Assembly (NCBI GenBank): GCA_963800415.1
Contig: CAWDBS010000071.1
Coordinates: 1-64,000 of the forward strand
DNA length: 64,000 bases
Origin: Palsa-504 sp963800415
GTDB taxonomy: Bacteria; Actinomycetota; Actinomycetes; Streptosporangiales; Streptosporangiaceae
Direction: 5' to 3'
Positions 26,251-35,368 of the stretch are shown piece after piece. The notes under the pieces were generated by a model. The model saw only the letters and a program-made list of their open reading frames with translations. It did not search any database and was not told the DNA's origin. How positions within the stretch are numbered: the stretch's first letter is position 1; the number at the start of each line of letters is the position of its first letter. A program made the translations under genes and the position numbers.

Positions 26251-27806
26251 GCGGGCGGCGCGGCCCCGGTTCCGCCGGCCGGCAGCAGCTCATCGTCCGG
26301 GGACGGTGCCGTCACCGGCGCGAAGGCCTTGGTCCGCCCGACGGCCAGGTAGTAGATGGCCCCGATCAGCGCGATGACGACCACCACCGTCCACAGGATC
26401 GGGATGTCGTTGAGGAAGCCGACATGGAAGTCGAGCTTGGCAGGCGCCACCGTCTGGTTGGGCTTGGGGTTACTGGCCGCTCGCGGCCAGGCGAAGTTGA
26501 CCAGCATCGCACCGCCGTAGAGCAGGGCGACGACGTTGACGAGCATGCCCCAGCGGCCGAGCCGGAACGGCGCGCTGACCTTGGGCCAGCCGCGGGTGCG
26601 GGCGCGCAGGATCACGATGTTGCCCAGGAAGTAGCTCAGGTAGATCATGCCGGTCGCCGCGATGGCGATGATCGTGACGCCCGAATACTGGATGAACGGC
26701 ACCGCGGCGAGCACGGCGACCACGATGCATGTCCACACCGGAGTGTGCAGGCTGGGCGAGACCTTGGATAGCGGCCGCGAGAACGGCAGCTGGTTGTCGC
26801 GCGCCATGCCGAAGCAGAGCCTGATGGTCGCGGCCAGGATGGACAGGCAGCAGACGAAGATCGCCGCCGAGACCACGAGCAGGTATACGGTCGCGAAGCC
26901 GGTGGAGAAGTTCGCCTCGATGATGGCCGCGGGCCCGAACGCGCCCTTTACCGCGGCGTTCATGTTCGGGATCGCCACCAGCGTGCCGAGCAGGAACACG
27001 CCGCCGATGACGAACGCGCCGATCACCGAGAACAGCACCGCCTTGGGAGCGGCCCGGCGGGGGTCGCGGGTCTCCTCGGCCAGCGTCGACGCGGTGTCGA
27101 AGCCGTAGATCACGAACAGGCTCATGAACATCGCGGCCAGGAACGAGCTCGGTTTGACGGTGAAGCCCGCGCTGTTGGTCACCACACCGAAGCCCTGGTG
27201 ATTGTGGAACGCCATCAGCACCAGCGCGAACACGAACATGCCGAGGATCTCGAAGAGCACCCCGGTGTTGTTGATGATGGCTACGAGTCGCACCCCGTAG
27301 ATGTTCAGCACGGTGATGACGACCAGCGTGATGAGCGCGACCACCAGCTGGGTATTCAGGCTGGCCGGGTTCAGCGAGTGCCAGCCGAGCCCGTTCAGTG
27401 CCGGGATCAGCGCCAGCGGCAGCGTCGCCACCACCGCGGAGACGGTCAGGATGCCGGCGAACATGTAGATCCAGCCGGTGAACCAGGAGTAGCTCCTGCT
27501 GGCCAGGTACTTCGTCCACTGGAAGACAGAACCGGCCACCGGGTAGTGGCTGGACACCTCGGCGAAGTTCAGCGCCACGATGAACTGGCCGAGCGCGACC
27601 ACCGGCCAGGTCCAGATGAACACCCCGCCGATGGTGGTCAGGCCCAGCGCGAACAGCGTGAAGATGCCGGTCGACGGCGAGATGTAGCTGAACGCGACCG
27701 CGAACGAGCTGAACAGCCCGAGCGAGCGCTTGAGCTCCTGCGAGTAGCCGAAACGGGCGAGATCGGCGGAGTCCCGGTCGTGCCCGCCGGACAGATGAGT
27801 GCTCAT
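26247..27806 (-). CDS. APC-family amino-acid/amine permease
   Basis: 519 residues with about 12 hydrophobic segments. The first helix, FSSFAVAFSYISPSTGIFTL, and the segment VFQWTKYLASRSYSWFTGWI are typical of the amino acid-polyamine-organocation superfamily, closest in style to GABA/ethanolamine-type permeases. MFMSLFVIYGFDTASTLAEE carries the family's transport-motif region in helix 6. ATG 27806 has GGAGG upstream. It is followed by the regulator gene (4-bp overlap) and diverges from a choline/ethanolamine-kinase-like gene and a dimethylglycine-dehydrogenase-like gene, so the likely substrates are small amines or N-methylated amino acids; this is inference from context. Inner membrane. Confidence 0.88.
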   Translation of the reverse strand: MSTHLSGGHDRDSADLARFGYSQELKRSLGLFSSFAVAFSYISPSTGIFTLFALGLTTIGGVFIWTWPVVALGQFIVALNFAEVSSHYPVAGSVFQWTKYLASRSYSWFTGWIYMFAGILTVSAVVATLPLALIPALNGLGWHSLNPASLNTQLVVALITLVVITVLNIYGVRLVAIINNTGVLFEILGMFVFALVLMAFHNHQGFGVVTNSAGFTVKPSSFLAAMFMSLFVIYGFDTASTLAEETRDPRRAAPKAVLFSVIGAFVIGGVFLLGTLVAIPNMNAAVKGAFGPAAIIEANFSTGFATVYLLVVSAAIFVCCLSILAATIRLCFGMARDNQLPFSRPLSKVSPSLHTPVWTCIVVAVLAAVPFIQYSGVTIIAIAATGMIYLSYFLGNIVILRARTRGWPKVSAPFRLGRWGMLVNVVALLYGGAMLVNFAWPRAASNPKPNQTVAPAKLDFHVGFLNDIPILWTVVVVIALIGAIYYLAVGRTKAFAPVTAPSPDDELLPAGGTGAAPPA

Positions 27807-27874
27807 GTCAGAGGCCTCCGCTTCCGGCCGATGGGACCCCGTGAGGCGAAGCGTACGAGCCCGGCATCCAAACT

Positions 27875-27925
27875 GTCTAGACCCTTTCTGCGCCAGTGCC
27901 CTACGGTGAGCCTTAGGGTCTAGAC
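27875..27925. promoter_or_regulatory. Paired GntR/HutC operators GTCTAGAC in the divergent promoter
   Basis: Two GTCTAGAC palindromes (27875-27882 and 27918-27925) are 43 bp apart centre to centre, about four helical turns, on the same face. They form an 11-bp inverted pair GTCTAGACCCT / AGGGTCTAGAC. GTCTAGAC is the core of HutC-subfamily sites such as DasR's. One site lies near each divergent gene (permease at 27806, kinase-like at 27944). The adjacent HutC-type regulator is the obvious ligand-responsive repressor. Confidence 0.8.
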
Positions 27926-27943
27926 CTCAAGTGTGGGGAAGGG

Positions 27944-28867
27944 ATGTCCGCGGAACTCGACGCCCTCTTCGACCGGACGAAAAGCCTGGCCGCAAAGCCG
28001 CGCACGGTCAGCGAGCTGCCCGGCGGCCTGACCAACCGGAATTACCGGGTGACCACGCCGGACGGGACCTTCGTGGCGCGAATCTCATCGGCCGGCAGCG
28101 AGTTGCTGGCGATCGACCGGGACTGCGAGTACCGGAACTCGGTGACCGCGGCGGCGGCCGGCGCCGGGCCGCCGGTCGTCGAATACCGCCCCCAGGACCG
28201 CCTGCTGGTCATCGGCTACCTCGAGGGCCGGACGCTCGACCGCGCCGACGTGGCCGCGGCCGGGAACATCCCGCGGATCGCCGCGGCGTGCCGCCGGCTG
28301 CACGCGGGCGGCCGGTTCGGCAACGACTTCGACATGTTCGACATCCAGCGGCGCTACCGGGCTGTCGTCGACTCCCGCGGCTTCAGGGTCCCGGCCGGAT
28401 ACGACGGCCTGGCGCCGCTGTTCCGCGCGGCGCAGAAGGCGCTGGCGGTCCGCGCCGAGGGCCCAGCGTCCGAGGGTACCGTGCCGTGCCACAACGACCT
28501 GCTAGCCGCGAACTTCATCGACGACGGGGACAGGATCTGGCTGATCGACTACGAGCTGTCGGGCAACAACGACGCCTGCTTCGAGCTCGGCAACATCGCG
28601 GCGGAGTCGCACCTGTCCGACGACGCCCTGGCCGAGCTGGTCACGGCCTATTACGCCAGGCCGCGACGGAGCATCATCGCCCGGGCCCGGCTCCTCGGCC
28701 TGGTCGGCATGTACGGATGGACACTGTGGGGCGCGATCCAGCACGGTGCGAGCTCCATCGATTTCGACTTCTGGGCCTGGGCCATGGAACGGTTCGAGGG
28801 CGCGGCCCGCGGTTTCACCGCCACTGGCTTCAAAGACCTACTCCAGGCCGTCCAGGAAGATGACTGA
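27944..28867 (+). CDS. Choline/ethanolamine kinase-like phosphotransferase
   Basis: 307 residues of the protein-kinase-like choline/ethanolamine kinase and aminoglycoside phosphotransferase superfamily. GGLTNRNYRVTTPDGTFVAR is the nucleotide-binding N-lobe, the Brenner motif is HNDLLAANFI (catalytic Asp, then Asn) and the metal-binding Asp is in WLIDYELSG. NNDACFELGNIAAE follows as in choline kinases. It probably phosphorylates a small amino alcohol in the cytoplasm. The ATG has GGGGAAGGG directly upstream. It is the first gene after the GTCTAGAC control region and is followed 9 bp later by a dimethylglycine/sarcosine dehydrogenase-like gene, so the pair likely handles choline- or ethanolamine-derived compounds. 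Confidence 0.85.
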   Translation: MSAELDALFDRTKSLAAKPRTVSELPGGLTNRNYRVTTPDGTFVARISSAGSELLAIDRDCEYRNSVTAAAAGAGPPVVEYRPQDRLLVIGYLEGRTLDRADVAAAGNIPRIAAACRRLHAGGRFGNDFDMFDIQRRYRAVVDSRGFRVPAGYDGLAPLFRAAQKALAVRAEGPASEGTVPCHNDLLAANFIDDGDRIWLIDYELSGNNDACFELGNIAAESHLSDDALAELVTAYYARPRRSIIARARLLGLVGMYGWTLWGAIQHGASSIDFDFWAWAMERFEGAARGFTATGFKDLLQAVQEDD

Positions 28868-28876
28868 GCCAGCGAC

Positions 28877-31360
28877 ATGACCGAGACCCCCGCCCTCGCC
28901 GCCCGTGCCCGGGTCGTGATCATCGGCGGCGGCGTGATCGGCGCCAGCGTCGCCTATCACCTCAGTCGCCAAGGCTGGACCGACGTGCTCCTGCTGGAGC
29001 AGGGACAGCTGTCCTGCGGCACCACCTGGCACGCGGCCGGCCTGGTCGGCCAGCTGCGTGCCTCGGAGAACGGCACCCGGCTGGTGCAGTACTCCACCGA
29101 GCTGTACGCCCGGCTCGAAGCCGAGACCGGCCTGGGCACCGGTTTCCGGCGCTGCGGCGGCGTCACCGTCGCCCGGACCGCGGACCGGTTGACCCAGCTG
29201 AGACGGACGGCCGCCACCGCCGAGGCCTACCAGCTGGAGTGCGAGCTGATCAGCCCGCGGCGGGCCCGGGAGCTCTACCCGATCATGGCGGTCGATGACC
29301 TCAAGGGCGCGATCTGGCTACCCGGCGACGGCCGGGCCAACCCGACCGACCTGACCGCCGCGCTGGCCCGCGGCGCCCGCGACAAAGGCGTCACGATAAG
29401 GGAGCGCACCCGGGTCACCGCCATCCTCACGAAAGACAACGCGGTAACAGGCGTCCGCACCGACCAGGGTGACGTCGAGGCCGAGGTGGTGGTCAACTGC
29501 GCCGGCCAGTGGGCCAAGCAGGTCGGCGCGATGGCCGGGGTGACCGTGCCGCTGCACTCGGCCGAGCACTTCTACGTGGTCACCGAGCAGGTCGACGGGG
29601 TGCACCGGGACTTCCCGATCCTGCGCGACCCGGACGGCTACACCTATATCAAGGAGGAGGTCGGCGGCCTGGTGGTCGGCGGCTTCGAGCCCGACGCCAA
29701 ACCCTGGGTCGCCCCCGACGCGCTACCCTACCCGTTCGAGTTCCAGCTGCTGGGGGAGGACTGGGACCACTTCGCGATCCTCATGGACAGCGCGATCGAG
29801 CGCATCCCGGTGCTCGCCGGGACCGGGATCAAGATGTTCTACAACGGCCCGGAGAGCTTCACCCCGGACAACCAGTTCATTCTGGGCGAAGCGCCGGAGC
29901 TGCGGAACTTCTTCGTCGGCGCCGGCTTCAACTCGGTCGGCATCGCCTCGGCGGGCGGCGCCGGGCGGGCGCTGGCCGAGTGGATCGTCGAGGGCGAGCC
30001 GGGCCTGGACCTGTCCGCGGTCGACATCCGCCGCTTCGCCGCCTTCAACGGCAACAACCAGTGGCTGCACGACCGGGTCAGCGAGGTCCTCGGCCTGCAC
30101 TACGCCGTGCCGTGGCCCAACCGCGAGCTGAGCTCCGCCCGGCCGTTCCGCAGGTCCCCGGCGTATCACCTGCTCAAGCAGGCCAACGCCTGCTTCGGCA
30201 GCAAGATGGGCTGGGAGCGGGCGAACTTCTTCGCCCCGCCCGGCCAGCGCCCGGACATCCAGTACGGCTGGGGCCAGCAGAACTGGCAGCCCTGGTCCTC
30301 GGCCGAGCAGCGTGCCGCCCGCAGCGCGGTCGCCCTGTTCGACCAGACCAGCTTCTCCAAGTACCTGGTGACCGGCCGGGACGCCGAACAGGCCCTGCAG
30401 TGGCTGTGCACCGCCGACGTCGCGGTCTCCCCGGGCCGCACCGTCTACACCGGGATGCTCAACGCGCACGGCACCTACGAGGCCGACATCACCGTCACCC
30501 GGCTCTCGGCCACCGAATTCCTGCTGGTCAGCAGCGCGGCGACCACCGAGCGCGACAAGGACCACATCACCAGGCGGATGCCCCCCGGCCTGCGCGCCTC
30601 GCTGGTCGACGTCACCTCCGCCTGCGCCGTCTACGGGGTCATGGGCCCGCGGTCGCGCGACCTGCTGTCCAGGCTCTCCCGCACGGAGCTGGGCGATGAG
30701 GCCTTCCCGTTCGGCTCTAGTCGTGACATCGACCTCGGCTACGCGACGGTCCGCGCCACCAGGATCACCTACGTCGGGGAGCTCGGCTGGGAGCTGTACG
30801 TCCCGGCCGAATTCGCCGTCGGCGCCTACCAGGACCTGGTCGACGCGGGCGCCGGGCTCGGCCTGGCCAACGCCGGCTACTACGCGATCGAGTCACTGCG
30901 GCTGGAGAAGGCCTACCGGGCCTTCGGCCGCGAGCTGACCCCGGACTACAACCCGGTCAAGGCCGGCCTGCTGTTCGCCTGCAAGCTCAGGACGGGCATC
31001 CCGTTCCTGGGCCGGGCGGCGGTCGAGCAGGCCCGGGCCGCCGGCCCGCGCCGCCGCCTGGTCTCCCTCGTGCTCGACGGCGCCGGCCCGGACGCCATGA
31101 TCTGGGGTGGGGAGCTCGTGCTCCGGGACGGCGTCGCCGTCGGCCAGGTGACCTCCGGCGCCTGGGGCGAGACCCTCGGCGGCTGCGTCGGCCTGGCCTA
31201 CGTCCGTCACCCGGACGGCGACGTGCTCACCCCCGACCTCGCCCGGGCGGGGGAGTACCAGGTCAACGTGGGCGGTCAGCTGCACCCGGCCACCGTCCAC
31301 CTGCGCCCCCCGTTCGACCCGGCCGGCCACCGCATCAAGGGCCGCTACCCAGGTCCCTGA
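28877..31360 (+). CDS. Dimethylglycine/sarcosine dehydrogenase-like FAD enzyme fused to GcvT domain
   Basis: 827 residues. The N-terminal D-amino-acid-oxidase fold has RVVIIGGGVIGASVAYHLSR (FAD dinucleotide site), then SCGTTWHAAGLVGQLRASEN, the region of covalent FAD attachment to His in dimethylglycine and sarcosine dehydrogenases. The linker has GWERANFFAP. The C-terminal half is a GcvT-like folate domain: FDQTSFSKYLVTGRDAEQAL, AVYGVMGPRSRDLLSRLSR, ITYVGELGWELYVPAEFAVG. This architecture oxidises N-methyl groups and transfers formaldehyde to THF in the cytoplasm. It follows the kinase-like gene by 9 bp and belongs to the GntR-type regulon. The stop codon lies inside a tandem repeat, so the length of the last residues may vary. 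Confidence 0.92.
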   Translation: MTETPALAARARVVIIGGGVIGASVAYHLSRQGWTDVLLLEQGQLSCGTTWHAAGLVGQLRASENGTRLVQYSTELYARLEAETGLGTGFRRCGGVTVARTADRLTQLRRTAATAEAYQLECELISPRRARELYPIMAVDDLKGAIWLPGDGRANPTDLTAALARGARDKGVTIRERTRVTAILTKDNAVTGVRTDQGDVEAEVVVNCAGQWAKQVGAMAGVTVPLHSAEHFYVVTEQVDGVHRDFPILRDPDGYTYIKEEVGGLVVGGFEPDAKPWVAPDALPYPFEFQLLGEDWDHFAILMDSAIERIPVLAGTGIKMFYNGPESFTPDNQFILGEAPELRNFFVGAGFNSVGIASAGGAGRALAEWIVEGEPGLDLSAVDIRRFAAFNGNNQWLHDRVSEVLGLHYAVPWPNRELSSARPFRRSPAYHLLKQANACFGSKMGWERANFFAPPGQRPDIQYGWGQQNWQPWSSAEQRAARSAVALFDQTSFSKYLVTGRDAEQALQWLCTADVAVSPGRTVYTGMLNAHGTYEADITVTRLSATEFLLVSSAATTERDKDHITRRMPPGLRASLVDVTSACAVYGVMGPRSRDLLSRLSRTELGDEAFPFGSSRDIDLGYATVRATRITYVGELGWELYVPAEFAVGAYQDLVDAGAGLGLANAGYYAIESLRLEKAYRAFGRELTPDYNPVKAGLLFACKLRTGIPFLGRAAVEQARAAGPRRRLVSLVLDGAGPDAMIWGGELVLRDGVAVGQVTSGAWGETLGGCVGLAYVRHPDGDVLTPDLARAGEYQVNVGGQLHPATVHLRPPFDPAGHRIKGRYPGP

Positions 31361-31424
31361 TCAGGATCAAGGGCCGCTACCCAGGTCCCTGATCAGGATC
31401 AAGGGCCGCTACCCAGGTCCCTGC
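31334..31424 (+). repeat. 32-bp tandem repeat spanning a stop codon
   Basis: Units starting atcaagggccgctacccagg at 31334, 31366 and 31398 (third incomplete). The first unit encodes the C-terminus IKGRYPGP and contains the TGA of the dehydrogenase gene. The period is not a multiple of three. The two further copies are outside the gene and look like a recent slippage or unequal-crossover product. Confidence 0.9.
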
Positions 31425-31591
31425 CAGGGTTCCTGGTCGGGTACGTGGGGCGCAGCGACCTGGGATGGGATCCCGACACGTCGACCATCCTGCCACGTCC
31501 GTACCGTGAGCCTTGTGCATGCTCACTCGCTGGCCAACACCGCAGCCCTGGCCAGAATGTCACAGACCGCTTCTAGCTCGAATACACTTAA

Positions 31592-31597
31592 TATAAC
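31592..31597 (+). promoter_or_regulatory. Putative -10 element TATAAC for the ATPase gene
   Basis: An AT-rich patch unusual for this region has TATAAC 14 bases before the proposed ATG at 31611. The -35 box is unclear. Initiation would give a leader of only about 6-8 bases, consistent with the lack of a ribosome site before the ATG. Confidence 0.35.
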
Positions 31598-31610
31598 TGC
31601 AGTCGAGCTA

Positions 31611-33155
31611 ATGGAGGCTCCGCTGGATAAGAGCACCTTGGACAAGCCGACGGATGTCTTCGACCGTGACGCGGAGTGGGCGGACCTGACCGGCTTCGCG
31701 TTCTCGCCGTTGCCCGGGTTGCGGATCGCCGTGGTCTACGGCAGGCGCAGGCAGGGCAAATCGTACCTGCTGCGCCGGCTCACCGGCGCGGTCGGCGGCC
31801 TCTATCACCTGGCCACTGAGCAGGCCGAGCCGGTCTCGCTGCGCCGATTCGGTGACTCGCTCGCGACCTGGGCCGACCTGTCGGCTGGCGCGTTCGGGTT
31901 CGGCGGCTGGGAGCAGGCGCTGCGAACGGCGACCGAGGTGATGGCCGCGTCATCCCGCTCGCATGCTTCCCGCGGCGTGCCGCCGCTGCTAGTCCTCGAT
32001 GAGTTCCCTTACCTGGCTCAGGAAACTCCCGGGCTGCCGTCCATCGTGCAGTCCCTGTACGACGGCCTAGGACCGGGTGCCGGAGCGAGCACCGCGTCGT
32101 TTCGCCTGCTCCTGTGCGGCTCGGCGATTTCGGTCATGGCGGACCTGCTGTCCGGGACCAGGGCGTTGCGCGGCCGGGCTGCGCTCGAACTGCGCGTCCG
32201 GTCGTTCGGCTACCGGGACGCGCGGGAGTACTGGGGAATCGAGGATCCCGCCGCGGCCTTCGCGCACAACGCCCTCGTCGGTGGCACGCCCGGCTACCGG
32301 GAGCTTGTGCCCGATCCGCAGGTTCCAGAGAATCCGGCACAGCTTGGCGGCTGGCTCACGCGGAACGTGCTGCGGCCGTCTATGCCCTTGTTCGACGAGG
32401 CCCGCAGGGTCGTGCACGAGGACCCGCGCATCCGCGACACCGCCGCCTACAGCTCGGTGCTCGCGGCCGTGGCGGCAGGAGAGTCGTCGCCAACGAAGAT
32501 CGGCGGCCTGCTCGGCCGCCCGGCTACCTCGCTGACGCACCAGCTGGCCACGCTGGCCTCGGCCGGGTTCATCGACCGCCGGCACGACCTGCTCCTGGAC
32601 CGGCGGCCCGTGGTGACGGTCGCCGACCCGATGGTCCGCCTCCATCAGCTAGTCATCGAGCCGTACCTGGCCGACCTGGAAGCCGGGCGGGCTGGCCAGG
32701 TCTGGGCCGAGGCAGAGCACACCGTGGAGTCCAAGATCTTCGGGCCGCACTTCGAGGCGCTCGCCGCCGAATGGGTCGCCCGGTACGCTTCCGGGGAAGC
32801 GGGCCTCGCCGTCGGCCCGGTCGGGCAGACCGTCATCGCCTGCCGCGAGCACAAGACCGGCCACGAGATCGACGTCCTGGCGCTCGCGCGCGGCAGCCGC
32901 CCGCGGACCCCCGGCGTGCCGGTCGCGTTCATCGGCGAGGCCAAGCACCGCGACCGCCGCCCAGGCCTGGCCGAGCTGCGCAGGCTTCAGCACCTCCGCG
33001 ACCTGCTGACCGCCGCCGGGCACGACGCCACCGACGCCGCATTCGGCCTCTTCAGCGCGACCGGCTTCACTGATGAACTGGCAGCCGAAGCCACCGCCAG
33101 CAAAGGCAAGATTCTCCTTGCTACCCTGAACGATCTCTACGGCCAGCCGTCATAA
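31611..33155 (+). CDS. AAA ATPase with DUF234-type C-terminal domain
   Basis: 514 residues from ATG 31611 (an upstream GTG at 31506 would add 35 low-quality residues). Walker A is GRRRQGKSYLLRRL, Walker B LLVLDEFPYLA. FRLLLCGSAISVMADLLSG is the sensor-1 strand and LRVRSFGYRDAREYWG is typical of the archaeal-type AAA/DUF234 family. A winged-helix part (PTKIGGLLGRPATSLTHQLA) precedes a C-terminal PD-(D/E)xK-like nuclease fold: HKTGHEIDVLALARG and VAFIGEAKHRDRRPG. Function in bacteria is poorly known; the family occurs in mobile or defence-related settings but there is no partner gene here. Stands alone. Confidence 0.82.
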   Translation: MEAPLDKSTLDKPTDVFDRDAEWADLTGFAFSPLPGLRIAVVYGRRRQGKSYLLRRLTGAVGGLYHLATEQAEPVSLRRFGDSLATWADLSAGAFGFGGWEQALRTATEVMAASSRSHASRGVPPLLVLDEFPYLAQETPGLPSIVQSLYDGLGPGAGASTASFRLLLCGSAISVMADLLSGTRALRGRAALELRVRSFGYRDAREYWGIEDPAAAFAHNALVGGTPGYRELVPDPQVPENPAQLGGWLTRNVLRPSMPLFDEARRVVHEDPRIRDTAAYSSVLAAVAAGESSPTKIGGLLGRPATSLTHQLATLASAGFIDRRHDLLLDRRPVVTVADPMVRLHQLVIEPYLADLEAGRAGQVWAEAEHTVESKIFGPHFEALAAEWVARYASGEAGLAVGPVGQTVIACREHKTGHEIDVLALARGSRPRTPGVPVAFIGEAKHRDRRPGLAELRRLQHLRDLLTAAGHDATDAAFGLFSATGFTDELAAEATASKGKILLATLNDLYGQPS

Positions 33156-33164
33156 GCGGAGGTG

Positions 33165-33206
33165 CAGCCGAACGCGGCCGGCACCAGCGTGCAGACCAGG
33201 TCCGGT
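33165..33206 (+). pseudogene. Short relic of an SGNH hydrolase gene
   Basis: A 42-bp segment matches 38215-38256 of the intact SGNH gene in the window at about 40 of 42 positions, encoding QPNAAG(T/A)SV(Q/E)TRSG. The flanks do not match. It probably marks a lost paralogue or a small duplicated patch. The remainder of 33156-33572 shows no gene. Confidence 0.6.
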
Positions 33207-33590
33207 GCAACCGCGCGATCTCCGCCCAGCCCTCCACTGAAATCTCTTGCTTCCATCCGGCTCGGTTCGGGCCATGATTTCGGGAAGAAAGGTCAAAATT
33301 CGGATGCCGGACCGTGGTTGGTATTCAGTATTCGGGATCCAGCAAATAGAGCCTCCCCTGAAGCAGGATAGCTCAATAAACGCAGGACAATCTCGTTTGT
33401 GGAGCGCTGGCTTGAAGCATTGGTAGCCACGCTTGACCCGAGGCGTACAGGCGGTTTACGGTGGACTTTTCGCATATTTCACGGATCCCTGGCGGATCCG
33501 TTCCTGGATGACTATCCGTACCTTCACGGAAGCGAACGAGTCATCCCAAAAGGCGGAGGGGGAGGACACGACATGCCTAGTGAGATGCCG

Positions 33591-33651
33591 GGTGCGAAGT
33601 CCGGTGCCAAGTCCGGTGCCAAGTCCGGTGCCAAGTCCGGTGCCAAGTCCG
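33591..33651 (+). repeat. Five 12-bp units ggtgc(c/g)aagtcc (GAKS)
   Basis: Consecutive copies of ggtgccaagtcc (the first has gcg) encoding a Gly-Ala-Lys-Ser repeat near the N-terminus of the decayed propeller gene. The period is in frame. Confidence 0.9.
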
Positions 33652-34689
33652 GTCGTGAATGCCGGGTGCGGACTCGGGGGACATGCCCGGTGCGCCGGAT
33701 GACGCGATGAGCAGCCGGCAGATGCCTGGAGCTGGGATGGCCGAGACGCCGGTTGCCTCGGGCATGCCTGGTGAGAATATTCCGCATGACGCGATGAGCA
33801 GGGCTCCGAGCGCCGTCACCGCCATGGCGGGAAGCCCGCGACAGATCGTTCCCCCCGCCGAGTTCGTCGCCCGGGGCGTTGCGGAGGCCATCCCGGCGGC
33901 CTGGCCCACGGCAGATCGTCCCCGTGGCTGACTTCGAGGCGCGGGGCGTCTCGCCTGCGGTCGGCGCGCCGACACCGAGCTTGCAGAATCACGGCGGTCC
34001 GGTACTTGGATCGGTGCAAGTCGTGCCGATTTACTGGGGCGCGGCCTGGGCAACCGGCACAAACGCTCAATTGGCGACCCAGCTCGACGGATTCTTCGAC
34101 TTCATCGTGACGAGCTCCTACATGGACCTGCTGCACGAATACAGTACTGCGTCGACGCAGATCCAGCACGGGCAACGACTCGCCTCGGCGCACATATCGA
34201 ACAGTGAACCCGGAACAGTGGTCGGCGGTGTTCGCCAGGTTACCGACGCCCAGGTCCAGACGGCAATCCAGGGCTGGATCGCCAGCAACACCGTCCCGGC
34301 AACTACCGCTAACACGCTTTACTTCGTGTTTCTCCCGCCGAACGTGGTTTCTCTGCTCGGCACACAACAGTCTTGCCAGAATTTCTGTGGCTACCACAAC
34401 CATATTGGCAACGTCTATTACGCCGTCATCCCATTCGCGACCTGCGGTGGTTGCGAGTTTCCCGGCCAGTTTCTCGACACGCTGACCGAGGTCAGCAGCC
34501 ACGAATTCGCCGAAGCGGTCACTGACCCGGCGCTGAACGCCTGGTGGGAAGATGGTGCGGGCGACGAGATCGGCGATATCTGCAATCGCCAGACGACGCG
34601 CCTCGGCGGCTATCTCGTCCAGACCGAGTGGTCGAACGCCCAGAACGCCTGCGTAATCGCTCCCGTACCCGCTGCGGCTACGCCTCGTC

Positions 34690-35368
34690 AGAGCTCAAAG
34701 CCGGTCGTGGCGTGGGGAGCGAACCGGCTCGACGTCTTCGTGCTCGGCACCGACCGGGCGCTGTACCACAAGTGGTGGCGACGGCTCGGCCTGGGGCCCC
34801 TCGCTCACCGGCTACGAAGCACAGGGCGGCATCTGCACGAGCGCGCCGCAGGTGGTCGCGTGGGGGCCCGACCGCCTCGATGTGTTCGTCACCGGCACCG
34901 ACAGCGCGCTGTACCACAAGTGGTGGCGACGGCTCGGCCTGGGGCCCCTCGCTCACCGGCTACGAAGGAATGGGCGGGGTGTGCGTCGGCGATCCGCGGA
35001 TCGTCTCATGGGATGCGAATCGTCTCGACGTTTTCGTGCTCGGCACCGACCGGGCGCTGTACCACAAGTGGTGGGACGGCTCGGCCTGGGGCCCCTCGCT
35101 CACCGGCTATGAGTCACTCGGCGGAGTATGCGTTGGTCAACCGGAAGTGGTTTCCTGGGGGCCGAACCGCCTGGACGTCTTCGTGCTCGGCACCGACCGG
35201 GCGTTGTATCACAAGTGGTGGGACGGCTCGGCCTGGGGTCCGTCGCCCACGGGCTATGAGTCACTCGGCGGAGTGTGCATGTCATCGCCACGGGCGGTTA
35301 CCTGGGGGCCGAACCGGCTCGACATCTTCGTGATCGGCACCGACGGCGCGCTGTATCACAAGTGGTGG
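34690..35368 (+). repeat. Beta-propeller blades, 147-bp period
   Basis: The WW end of successive blades falls at 34778, 34926, 35074, 35221 and 35368. Spacing is 148, 148, 147, 147: two blades carry one added C immediately after TGGTGG (34779 and 34927). Each junction TGGTGG/GACGGC equals the intron insertion site in the last blade. Confidence 0.9.

Noticed and set aside
31611..33155. Defence system around the AAA/DUF234 ATPase
   Set aside because: No partner genes (nuclease, toxin, methylase) on either side; the neighbours are catabolic genes and a decayed lectin gene.
33591..33651. CRISPR-like or integron repeats
   Set aside because: Simple 12-bp in-frame coding repeat without spacers.
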